DNA of 64,000 nt from Eulemur rufifrons. Its lineage: Eukaryota > Chordata > Mammalia > Primates > Lemuridae. Where the stretch lies: positions 10,162,501-10,226,500 of the forward strand of contig NC_091002.1 of the NCBI RefSeq assembly GCF_041146395.1, given 5' to 3'. Shown here one piece after another: positions 54,146 to 64,000 of this stretch (position 1 is its first letter; each line of letters starts with the position of its first letter). Both the position numbers and the translations under genes were made by a program. The notes below the pieces were generated by a model, which was not told where the DNA came from, made no database searches, and saw only the letters and a program-made list of their open reading frames with translations.

Positions 54146-55329
54146 AACAAACTGGTTGTCAGAATCTAAGGGGTCATTTATTTCCTAAGTGTGAACATGG
54201 ACTTTAAAGAGCTTAAATTAAAATTTCAGGTTATGTGCATGGGCTGTTTAAGGATGGAGGTGCTCTTTTTGTAAATTGTAGGCTCAAATAAGAAAAAAAT
54301 GAGATCTGAATTGGTTTTTGGTGGGACTTATCATGAAAGATGAACTTTAGGACATCTATGAGAAGTTGTAATTTTTCATCGTCATTCCCCAAAATCATGT
54401 TGGAAGCAAGTTTAAGATACTATCACCATCTTACTCTAAGTACGATCCCTCCCATCAGGGATTCTTGGGCACTTGTTTTGTTCTGAAATGACTAGCGAAG
54501 AAGTCAGTTTTCTAGAACCCTTCATAGCTGAATACAGTGCTCACTGGCCTGGTAGGTTTGGATGTTTCCGAGAGAGGCAGGTGGGGGGTGATGGCCACAG
54601 CAGACACAGATCATTTCTGCTGGCTCCGTTTCCAGCCTCGATGGGGGCTACCAGTTGCAGGGCGGCAAACCTTGTCTGAGCTTCCCCTGGAGCAAGTGGA
54701 ATTTTCAGGTGGCCCAGAGTCCAACTGGACACGAAGTGCTGAGCTCTCCGATTTCTTCATTAAGGGTTCATTATTCCTCAGGGTTCATTAGTGTCCATGG
54801 AATCTTGAAGTTACTTGTTCATTTCATGTGTTCTGTCTCCGTCACACTGGATCATCCCACAGCATGAAGGCATTGGTGTTTAAAGATGCTTCAGGAGTAA
54901 TACTGTGCGTGTGAAAGAACAGAGGTAGATAATGATTCCTGTAGATTTGATGCTGTGCGTGTCTCAGAGCGCATGCGAATTGCAGCCGCCCTCTGCTCAC
55001 AGTGCCCTGGGCATATCATTTACAGAAAAGAGGCAGAGGATGGGGGCATTGATCAGCCTGCCCAGGAGTCTGATCTTCTCTCTCCAGTGAACTGCTGCCC
55101 TCTTAGGAGACAGATATTCCATCTCTGAAAGCAGATCCTTCATCTGTCAGGGCCAGCCCTGTGCCCACTGCTGTGTGGGTTCCACGGTTTTCAGCTCCTG
55201 AGTGCCGGTGAGAGCCCTTTAATCACTCGGCTGACATAAGCAAAACCCGAACCTTCCTGCCCTCTGAGGCTATCGCCCAGCTCGCTCTTCCAAACAAAGC
55301 CAGTCCTATCTGTTCATTTCTTCACTCGT

Positions 55330-56060
55330 TGGTACGGTGTTTTGTGTGTGGTCATCTGAGTGAGGTGCTCAAGCTTCCGCCCAGCACCCATGCCCCAGGC
55401 TGCTGTGCCGCCTTGCTGCGCACCTGCTCCGGTGATGATTACCACCTGCAGTGCCTCGGCTCTCCCCTGCCACTCCCAGTGGGGGCCCTTCACCTACTGC
55501 CTGTGTGCACCTGGCCTGCCTCACCCTCTCCTGGGCCTCGTGTCCTTCAACCTCTCCCTGGGTAGCCCTTGACTTTCTTGTCTTCAGATGTCTCTGCATG
55601 TCCTTTTCTGCTCAGACGCTCTGCTCTACTATATGTGCCTGGTAGTAGAGGCAGTGAACACACAGAGGTGATACTGGCCCCCGGCAGGTGCCCAGTCCCT
55701 GGAGTTCGCTGGCCTTATCATCCCTCCACTAGGACCTGACGCCCACCCCTGCCCCCTGCTTTCATTGGCCCTTCCCAACCTGCCTCCCCAAATTTGGGGG
55801 CTTGCCCACCCTTAGGTCTCCCCACACTCTGGCCACCCTGCAGCCTCTGCTAGGTGCTCTGGTGCTGACTGCTTCCTCAGGCCACCACCTGCTTGGGGGC
55901 TGGACCTTGAGAGCCCACGTCCCGTCTGTTTGACTGCCCCCTGCCCTGTGCCTGCCCCGTGTCAGCAGGTGGGCCCAGGGCCAGACTTGGCTCCCTCTCC
56001 CACTGCCATTGGCAGGCCACACAAGGCCTTCCCTGAGGCCAAGTGCAAGGACATCAGAGA
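55330..56060. other. GC-rich segment with L2-like piece
   Basis: C-rich sequence with overlapping frames in several phases. 55630-55720 ('atatgtgcctggtagtagag', 'agtgaacacacagaggtgat') resembles L2. CpG density is not high enough to call an island. Confidence 0.4.
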
Positions 56061-56387
56061 GCTAATGCTTGGCTTCTGTTGCCTCTGAGGCTTTCCCACC
56101 CTGTGTTGCCAGTTGAATTAAATTAGGTAATTGTTTTTGGTCCTCCTACTTCTTCACCATCAGGGCAGAAACGGATGGATAGGCCTGCGGCGGCTCATTG
56201 CTCAACCACCAAGGAGCTGGACCTGTGGTAGGACCAGTTTCTCTTTAATTTTGCAAATGGAGATGGCCCTGAGGTCCCTGAATATTTTCTACCAATGAAG
56301 ACAGATGCAAAGAAGATCAGGTGACAGGGATAACAGCTCAGCCTGCTGCGTGCCCCGGGCAGAATAGTGGGGGTTTCAAGCACCCCC

Positions 56388-56481
56388 AGGTTCCTCTGCT
56401 TTAAAATGGGGATTAGAATAGCACCCTTAATACATGTCAGATGCTTACGACAGGGCCTGGCTCCTCATGGGGGGGGGGGGG
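56388..56481 (+). repeat. MIR tail and G13 run
   Basis: 'ttaaaatggggattagaatag' and 'acagggcctggctcctcatg' are a MIR 3' portion. It ends in a G-run at 56469-56481. Confidence 0.55.
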
Positions 56482-56494
56482 AGTGCCAGTTATT

Positions 56495-56604
56495 TTTCTA
56501 GTGGACAGTGAGCCCCAGGAAGGCAGGGACTCTGCTTGGTTCTTGGCTGTGTCCCTGGTACCTAGAATGGGGCCAGTGCTCAGTGATTATCTGCTAAATT
56601 AAGC
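56495..56604 (+). repeat. L2 3' end
   Basis: 'agtgagccccaggaaggcag', 'cttggctgtgtccctggtac' and 'ctcagtgattatctgctaaat' match an L2 3' terminus. Confidence 0.65.
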
Positions 56605-56760
56605 AAGAGAAGCCATGTGGCTCCTTGGAAAGGACACAGGGCTTAGTGTCTGGAGGCCTGGGGTCTGGTCCCACCTCTGCCACTCGAATGCTGGGAAACC
56701 TTAAGCAGGTCACTTGACCTTGCTGACAGCATCCCTCTTCTCACTGATTTCAGCGGGCAT
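56605..56760 (+). repeat. MIR SINE
   Basis: A near complete core: 'ggaaaggacacagggcttag', 'ctggtcccacctctgccact', 'aagcaggtcacttgacctt'. It sits directly after the L2 end. Confidence 0.7.
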
Positions 56761-58690
56761 GTTAGGAGAGATTTTTCTTTCAGCTGCAAGTGCCACAAAC
56801 CTCCGTTAGCGTGGCTTAAACGGTGAGGAGCTTGATTACCTCTCCTAACAGGAAAGCTGGTTCATCTAGTCGCCCTGCCAGGGCTCTCCAGAGGCTTGTG
56901 TGTACCTCTAGACATCCCCTCCTCGTTTTTGAGAGCTGCACTGTTCCAAGGCTCCTTTCCTTCCCCCTAATGTGGCCAAGGATAGGAAGGAAGGCAGTGT
57001 CTCCTTGCACCTGTGTTTATTAAGGAGGGAAAGCCTTCCATGAAGTGCCCCCTGTGGCTTCCTCAGGTCCCGTTGGCTGTGCTTTGTGTCCCATGCCACA
57101 GACAGGAGGACCAGACATTGTCACCTCTGAAGTAGGAGGCTGCTCCTGCCAGCAGGGAGGGAGGAAGGGGCTGCGAGGATGACCAGCTGTGCTGCAGGCA
57201 GCCACCAGTGGCTTCTTCGTGGAATGTTGATAAAACAACTGTTGGGTTAAGAACAAACAGGACCACACAGGTGGAAGTGCAAAATAGAGTCCCTAACAGG
57301 TGACCCATATCTATCCCGTTGACATTATATTTGTCCAGATACATGTTTAAAAAGAAAATGTGAATGCCCTTAGCTGGGGCTTGCCCTCTTCGTTGTGGCC
57401 TCAGTCTCCACCACGTCCCATTGTCGTACACTTGGCCACTTCACTCATTTTGCTTCCTGTCTGGTTCCTCAAGGCATTTAGGTTTGCAGCCCCTGCAGTA
57501 GGGTGTTGTAACAGCCGTGTTCAACTAGTTTATTCTTATATCGTGCAATTAGAGCCTGGGCATCTGAATTAAAAAGAAAATCCCTTATTTTTTCAGTCGA
57601 TTCAATCATGAGTTTGGGGGGAGTTTGAATCTGGGTATTCCAGTCCTCCCTCTGTTGGTCCCTGCTTTCCTGAGCTTTGCCACGAAAGGTGCTGACCATA
57701 GGACTGTCACTTGGCCCCTGTCTGTGTGCTCAGGGCTGCCTCTGGAAGGCTGGGTTTCTCTCTAAGGCACTAAGGCCAACATGGTTTGGACAGTGTTTCC
57801 CTTGCAATGTGGACTCTCTTACCAGTTGATTAAAAAACAAGCAAACAGACAAAACCCAGAAGCACTCCGTTTCAGCGTTTACGGACGGTGTGCTCACAGA
57901 CCTGCAGCGGTGTACGTTCCCCTCGACATGTATCTCCTGTTAATTTGAAAGCTGTTGACACGCTACACGAGCCCATATGCAGTACCAATTTCTTTTCTTC
58001 TTTTTCTTTCTCTAAAAATCCAGCTGCTCCCTTGCCTTGAGATGTAAATTCCACATTTTGGCTACATTGGATTCCAAGTTTTCCGAGAAAAGGCTTAAAT
58101 TTATTAGGTTAGTTCACAATGTTCTCATAGAGAACTTTACTTTGCAGCGTGGAGCCATATGTGGTTGGGTTGTTGTAAGATAAATAATGTAAGAAAATCG
58201 GCATTACATCGTTGGCAGAGATGTGGGCTGTGCCTGTCGCTGAAATAGTTATCACATGTGATTTAAAAGCCTGGTTCGTGGTGGGAGGGCATGGGCTGGA
58301 GTGCAAGGTCAGATGGACGGGTCTGCACTTGTGCCCCGTGTGGCGATGGCACCCCTGCGTCAGTGCGGGATCACATGGGTGCCACGGGGAGCTGGGAGGC
58401 CTCCGGGAAGCCTGCATTCATTGGGATTATTTCCCATCCTTATTTCCCATCCTTCTCGGCATCTGGTTCTCCATGGGATTAAAGAGTAGAAAGTGAACAA
58501 CAGGCTAGATCACAAACAGGCCTTTGCATGAGATTAAATCTTAGCAGTGAGAGAGGCTTTGTTTGGTTTCGTCACTGTTGATACTCACATTTTATATATT
58601 TTCTCTCTAAGGATGAGAAACAAAACTGAGAGAGCATCTTTTTACAACTAAAATTGTACTTTCTCAGTACTACTTGGACCATGTTCATGG
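56761..58690. other. unassigned DNA
   Basis: No supported gene or repeat. Confidence 0.4.
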
Positions 58691-58693
58691 TTA

Positions 58694-58695
<2 letters not shown>

Positions 58696-58724
<29 letters not shown>
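58696..58724. repeat. (TG)n microsatellite
   Basis: About 14 uninterrupted TG units. Confidence 0.95.
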
Positions 58725-58726
<2 letters not shown>

Positions 58727-58936
58727 CCATCTACCCACACATTTGTGTAACACACGCAGGGATGAACACACGTGGACACTAATGTAAAGTGTAAACTGCT
58801 GGCAGCAGAAGGCAACTTATCACAGTTCACCACAGGACATTGATTCCTAGGTTTTTGGGTTTCATGAACCAGGGATATAGAAAATAGAAAGAAATTAGGG
58901 TGTCTGGCGTGGATTGCCAACTTCATGTTTTCCAAG

Positions 58937-59045
58937 ATTGGTTAAACATGTTTTAAAATTATGGCAAAATTCACATAAAACTTGCCATCTTGACCATTTT
59001 AAGTGTAGTGTTACGTATAGTCACATTGTACAAGATCATTTTCAA
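58937..59045 (-). repeat. old L1 fragment, antisense
   Basis: 'aattcacataaaacttgcc', 'atcttgaccattttaagtg' and 'gtcacattgtacaagatcatt' follow the same antisense L1M region as 45412. Confidence 0.6.
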
Positions 59046-59689
59046 GAAAGAAATATAGCCAGAAGGATCCCTATCTTCTGTCCTCCTCATTTCATCAAAG
59101 AGCATTTTAACACCAGAAGAGAGACCAAGGAAAGAAGGCTGTCATCTTAGGTGCAGGAAACTCCTTCTTAACCTGTGCCAGAATAGGACAGAGAAAAATA
59201 AGACTGTGGAGAAATATATAGCAAGGAGCTTTGTGTGGCCATTTCCCAGATTTCAAAAATGTTAACCTTTTGTCATCTTTGCTCCAGATCACTCCTGCTT
59301 AAGGTGCAGGTGCACAGACAGTTTTCCCAGGCCATGGGGAGACGAAGAGCTTGTGCCAGAATGAAGTCAGCTACACCAGTAAGCTCATGGTTTAGAAGAA
59401 ATTTCTCACAACAAGGCTTTGTTGATGAAGGGAGCTGTGTGTTGATATACATTCTGGCACGAGCATCTTACCGTCAGTGGTCCAGGAGCCTGCACTGGTC
59501 AGTAGCTCTCCTCTGGGTCTGGTTTTGTTCTTATGGAAGTATAAAAGTTGACAATTACAGTTGAAGCCCGTATTTATTCATGCCACTATGATCCATTCTC
59601 TCTTTCTCCCCCAAGTTAACTGGTGCACTGAAGTTGGTATTGTGTTTGCATGAGCTCATTAGCAGCCTAGAGTGTTATTTTGTGTAAGT

Positions 59690-59900
59690 GCAATGTTATT
59701 ATATACAACCTTCTGAAACTTAATTCGTTTTGCATAACATGGCCTTAAAGACTTATCTACATGTACTTTGATAGATGTAGATCCACTTTATTGCTTTATG
59801 TGACTATATCACAATATGTTTATCTGTCCTCCTGTTGATGCACATTTGGATTGTTTTTGTGTTTTTGCTAGCAAAACAACACTACGGTGCCCTTCATTAA
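59690..59900 (-). repeat. old L1 fragment, antisense
   Basis: 'tatcacaatatgtttatctg', 'ctcctgttgatgcacatttgg' and 'gcaaaacaacactacggtgc' fit an antisense L1M. Confidence 0.55.
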
Positions 59901-60821
59901 GTTTCCTTCTCTTCAGGTGAACTAGAAAATGTCCATAGACTTGGGAGGCAGGTGAAAGTGGGTATTGCTGTCTCTTGGGCTTTTCTTCTCCAAAAAAGTC
60001 TCGTGGTCCAAAACTTGGCCAATCTTCTCTGACAAGCTTCTCAGTAGGCCTTCTGGAGTGGCCATACTGTTGCTCAGAATGTTTAGATGATCTAAGTTTC
60101 TTTCAACTGTCTAGTCTGTGGTTTCTTTGAACCACCTGGGGAGATATCCAGGGAAGAAGTGGACCCAGATTCCATTAGAGCTGGATGTCAGGGGCACATT
60201 CCCCAGCTGGCCTGGTAGGAAGGAGGAGGGCCCCATGGCCAGTGTCCTGTGTCTAGCCACCACGCAGCCCACTAGGAGCACTTGGGGCCTTGGCTGTGGG
60301 TGAATCAGGCTTCAGTCTCAAAGAACAAACTGATAACAGGGACATTTTTATAATAGTATGCTCAACGTACTGTATTTCACTGCCTTCTCTGTTATCTTCA
60401 TCAAATAGTAGAGTGTTTTGAACACTCTTTAGAAAACAATAAGTGGAATACAACTTGGCAAGAAAAAGCTATAGAGCCATCAAAGAAAAAAGTGGCGGAC
60501 TAAGCCTTTATCCTGTATAGGGCTCCTCTAAGGCTGTTGAAGAAGCCTGTCACCTGGCCATTCCCATGTGCCACGTGCCAAGTTGAGTTATGGGTGGGGA
60601 AAATCTAAGAGTGATTACTCTTATGACTAATCAGTTTTAATGACTCAGATGCCTTTCTGACAAACGTTTTATGTATAATTTGATATATCTGAACCATTGT
60701 GGTATGCCAGATTATCAGACAAAAGCTTTTTCAGTGGCTCCCACCTGGGAGATCACTGGTGTTGGATACACAGGCATGTGTTCACGTTTGTAAGATATTC
60801 TTTTTCTTTTTATTTAATCAG

Positions 60822-60994
60822 CTGTCCAAGCTTGAAAAACAGCAGCAAAGGAAAGAAAAGACCAGAGCCAAGGGTCCTTCTGAGTCAAGCAAAGAAAGAA
60901 ACACTCCCCGAAAAGAAGACCGCAGTGCCAGCAGCGGGGCCGAGGGCGACGTGTCCTCTGAACGGGAGCCGTAGGCTCAGGAGACGGAATTCAG
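60822..60994 (+). CDS. candidate last coding exon, gene not identified
   Basis: Seen: a pyrimidine-rich tract ('attctttttctttttattt') runs to AG at 60820-60821. From 60822 a phase-0 frame begins LSKLEKQQQRKEKTRAKG, continues for 50 codons, ends SSEREP, and stops with TAG at 60972-60974. CAG|GTAGGA, a good donor, follows at 60994/60995, 20 nt after the stop. The peptide is hydrophilic, dense in K, R, E and S, and low in hydrophobics, like a disordered basic-acidic C-terminal tail with a short coiled-coil-like start. Inference: it is the terminal coding exon, or an alternative one, of a large plus-strand gene whose preceding exons lie upstream of or outside this window. A stop 20 nt before the junction would normally escape nonsense-mediated decay if this is the last junction. 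Alternative: the donor is unused and the 3' UTR simply continues. I do not recognise the family. A second plus frame (through 61077) is open over the same interval, which weakens certainty about the phase. Confidence 0.5.
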
Positions 60995-61319
60995 GTAGGA
61001 GTTTCCCCAGCCCCGATGGCCTCGTCTTCCCACAGTTTGAGGGACCCGCGGTGAGTAGAGCAGAGCATGGCTGCTGAGGCAGGATTCATTTCACAGGCAC
61101 CCTTCCATGCCTTCCTTAAACCTGCTGCTTTCCAGGATGGAGAGAAAAGTTAGCAAATACGATGTGTTTTTTTCACTGAGATGTGGGGGGGGTGGCATAC
61201 CCACAGTCCTGGGGGTGCTCACCCAGGGGCAGTTCTGTGTGTGCCACCTTCCTTGGGGCCCTGCGTCAGTCCACAGCTGCTGCTTCTGACTGATTTACTT
61301 ATTTTCTTTTAAAAACATT

Positions 61320-61566
61320 TTGAGTTAATTTTATACTTAAAGAAAGGTTACAAAAATAGTAGAAAGAGTTCCCTTATATCCCCCACCCCACTTCCCCAGT
61401 GTTAACATCTTGTATAACCATAATATAGTGATTAAGAACAGGAAATTAACATTTGTATAATATTACCAACTAAACTATAGAACTTACTTGAAATTCACCA
61501 ATTTTTCCACTAATGTCCTTTTTCTGTTCTCTGATCCTATCCGTGACCACGCAGTGCATTTAGGTG
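61320..61566 (-). mobile_element. old L1 (L1M) 3' UTR, antisense
   Basis: 'ggttacaaaaatagtagaaa', 'cccacttccccagtgttaac' and 'ttccactaatgtcctttttc' match the same L1M family as 15690. It is cut off at 61566 by a younger L1. Confidence 0.8.
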
Positions 61567-62022
61567 TTTTTTTTCCTTCCCCAAAAATGCTAAGGGGGTA
61601 CAAAAGTTTTTGTTACATGGATATACTCTATAATGCCGAAGTCAGGGCTTTCAGTGTGCCTGCCACCAGGACAGTGTTTGTTGTACCCAATAGGTGAGTT
61701 TTTATCCCTGCCCCCCCATGCTCCCCCCTTCTTAGTTTCCCATATCCTTTATGTCTTTTTGTGCCCATGTGTACCTATCATTTAGCTCCCACTTATTAGT
61801 GAGAACATGTAGTGTTTGTTTTTCCATTCCTGAGATACTTCACTTAGGATAATGGTCTCCAGTTCCATCTAAGTTGCTGGAAATGACATTTTTCATTCCT
61901 TTTTGTGGCTGAGTAGTACTCCCTAGTATATATACACCACATTTTCTTTGTCCACTTATGTATTGATGGGCACTCAAGTTGATTCCATATCTTTGCAATT
62001 GTGACTTGTGCTGCGATGCTTA
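61567..62022 (-). mobile_element. L1 3' end, antisense, inserted in older L1
   Basis: Begins with a T-rich run ('gttttttttccttcccc') and then follows a primate L1 3' end in reverse: 'taagggggtacaaaagtttt', 'gagaacatgtagtgtttg', 'gagatacttcacttaggata', 'tggctgagtagtactccc', 'gtattgatgggcactcaag'. The copy is 5'-truncated and non-coding. The target duplication is not clear. Confidence 0.88.
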
Positions 62023-62813
62023 TGATTTATAATCCACCCAAAATCCATAATCCAAAGGGGTGAAAATGTGCTACATAAAGAAAGTATACAGAGTGACTCT
62101 TTAAGTTACTTTTCTTGTTATGCTAATTAAGTGAGTTGAGCAGTAATTCAGAAATTCACAGAGGTCTTATTTCCATCCTGCTAATCTCAGGCGACAGTGA
62201 ATAAGTTATATGATTTCTGCTTACTTGGTTTTTCTTCTACTGAGAGGGAAATTCATGACCTTCAACAGTGCCGTGTGAAAGGCAGGCAGGTGGAAGTCAC
62301 GATGCCCAGACTGGCCCCAGAAGGTTGGGCAGGGAAGGGGCAGGGAACTGCCCCTGCCCTGTGTTTGTGTGCTGTGTCTCCCCCAGCCTCCCTGGCCCAT
62401 GGGGGGAGCATAACGGAAGGAACACCCCAGCACCTGCTCTTGTCCTCTGAATCAAGGGTACATACAGGGACCAACGTTCATTAGGCCAAGTTTTAGCAGT
62501 GGGCGGTTACTGGTTCAGAAACAAAACCCAGACTGGACCTCCAGTTTCCAGTCCTGTGGCTGAGGGCAGCTGTCTAGCAGTGATGCTTTTTCACTCTCAA
62601 CCCCACCCAGGCACGGCACCACCTCTCTCCCTCCAGGTCTGTTGAAGACTACACGTAACAGCCTTTTCTGCAATGAGTTGAAACCTTAAGTTCAACAAGT
62701 TTACAACAACCTGACTGTTCAAACTCCCATGATGAACTCAATGAATGGGAAAGGGGTAAACATATAAGCACTTGTGTCTCAGTAACCAAACCCAGTTTAT
62801 CCACGTGAATATG

Positions 62814-62870
62814 CACATACACACATACACACACACACACACACACGCGCACACACACACACACACACAC
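62814..62870. repeat. (CA)n microsatellite with CGCG interruption
   Basis: About 28 dinucleotide units of alternating purine and pyrimidine, interrupted once by 'cgcgca' near 62847. A likely polymorphic locus and a candidate Z-DNA former. Confidence 0.95.
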
Positions 62871-64000
62871 TGGCCCAAATTCAAATGTGTCTTGGAGTTT
62901 TGTATTTTCAACACAGCTTTAAAAATTCTAATGCCACCTAGCTGATTCGTTCCTGGGTTGTATTATTAATCTGCTAATATGTTTTATAAATTTAATGCCT
63001 TGATTTTTGCTTTAACTATATGTAATCAGTGCTTTGAAAATCTTTGCTTTAATCTATCAGGGTTATTGAATTCTGTTAGTTTTTGAATCAGTGTAAAATA
63101 TAACAATCTGAAGCCTTCCATTTGCTTTAGATTTGGCCCTAGAATAATTCCTGTGTAGAGAATGTACCATGGACATAAGTATTCTGTGGCCCCTGGGCAG
63201 CCTGGGGGTAATTTTGCTATTTCTGTGGGCAAGAAAAATACCCAAGGGCCCCTGGGCGGAGGAAGGGACAGAAGCTGTGTGTGACAGGACGTCCGAGAGG
63301 ACATGCTCACAGACGGAAAACACACAAGAAGGGCAGGAGGTGAAAGTTTAAGAGGGGAAATTTCTCATGGACTTGTAGGTATCTACTTCTTGCTTCTCTC
63401 AAGCTAATGAAATTTTTTAAAACTTGTATTTATTTTCTTCTCAGGGTAGCGCAGACTGGGTAGCATAGAACTTGGGGCAAATGGTACTGTTGGAAGCCAC
63501 CCAAACAGCAAGCCAGAGACGGGCGCAGCGGTGGGGGAAGCAGACCCAAAGGGCAGTGTTTGGGAGAGAGTGGGCAGGGGTGTGCTTCCTTCCCCTTCCC
63601 TGTGAGTCGAGCTTGTTGTAGCCCTGGGGAGAGGGGGTGGAGAGGGGTGCTGGAGGGGAAGCTCCTGCCTGGCCAAGCGAAGGTACAAGCCAGCCCTCAG
63701 CTTAGGGGACTCAGTGGGACGGAGTGGAGGGACAGCGGAGGGAAGACCGAGGCCTCACCTGTGTGCTCTGGCTCCCGCTCTAGCCAGGACGGGAGGTTGG
63801 GTTAAGGGAGGCCTGAGAGCTGTGGAGACCTGTGCTCCGGCCTGGCAGGAATTCAGGAGGGAGACTGCCGTGCAGGATGGCTCCAAGTCGCCATGAGGCT
63901 GCCGCAGCCAAGCAGAGGGAATGGTGAGATGTGGTTAGGCGTCAGGAGGCCTGCAGTAGTGCTCCCCAGGGTCACCCTGTGTGTTTCAGAAGGCTCCAGG
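62871..64000. other. unassigned DNA to window end
   Basis: 63430-64000 is GC-rich with several overlapping frames. A T-rich tract ending in 'tctcag' at 63445 would be a fair splice acceptor, but the sequence after it has early stops and I cannot support an exon. Confidence 0.4.

Noticed and set aside
55330..56060. CpG island or promoter
   Set aside because: The stretch is C-rich but CpG is not enriched enough, and no TATA or initiator context is persuasive.
60697..60821. Upstream extension of the exon frames to start codons near 60697
   Set aside because: The sequence includes the polypyrimidine tract and AG acceptor, so it is more likely intron than coding.

Overview
This is a stretch of primate nuclear DNA, most likely from a strepsirrhine (lemur or loris lineage). 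The strongest evidence is the Alu subfamily at 3856, 13128, 18985, 38487 and 39525. These copies carry the 'cactctggg' variant and a 'gctgtgagctaggctgacgccacggcactcactctagcc' type right arm, which I associate with lemuriform Alus rather than human AluJ/S/Y. Older AluJ-like copies are also present, with primate L1, MER1, Tigger, hAT MITE, MIR and L2 debris. There are no operons, ribosome binding sites, CRISPR arrays or prokaryotic features.

The window is gene-poor and looks intronic or intergenic. The only segment I would defend as coding is a short plus-strand exon at 60822-60994. It has a polypyrimidine tract and AG acceptor, about 50 in-frame codons rich in K, R, E and S, a stop codon, and a consensus splice donor 20 nt after the stop. 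If real, it is the last coding exon of a gene whose other exons lie mainly outside the window. I cannot name the gene. The remaining open reading frames are short and overlap on both strands as expected by chance, or lie inside transposons.

Layout: 1-3.3 kb has no recognised feature. 3.3-6.7 kb is a nested repeat block: an old L1 tail, a lemur-type Alu, and an antisense ERV-L-like pol relic split by a MER1 hAT element with an 8-bp target duplication. 7.8-9.2 kb holds a hAT MITE and an L1 insertion whose 5' part is inverted (twin priming) within a 12-15 bp target duplication. 10-20.3 kb has MIR/L2, Tigger and hAT MITEs, four Alus and old L1 tails. 20.3-34.5 kb is mostly unassigned, with one AluJ, a GA/TG microsatellite and an AT-rich zone (28.3-28.9 kb) containing a 30-bp palindrome. 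34.5-35.5 kb is a Tigger1-type element. 36.4-40.6 kb has three Alus, a small Tigger MITE and a MER20-like MITE. 40.6-60 kb is largely single copy with old L1, L2, MIR and MER5 fragments and one short L1 with a clear target duplication. The last 3.2 kb holds the exon, a young L1 inserted into an old L1, and a CA microsatellite.

I found no convincing new biological system. The best leads are the exon with two open frames and the dated nested insertions. Repeat family names come from remembered consensus sequences, not a search; class-level calls are more secure than subfamily names.
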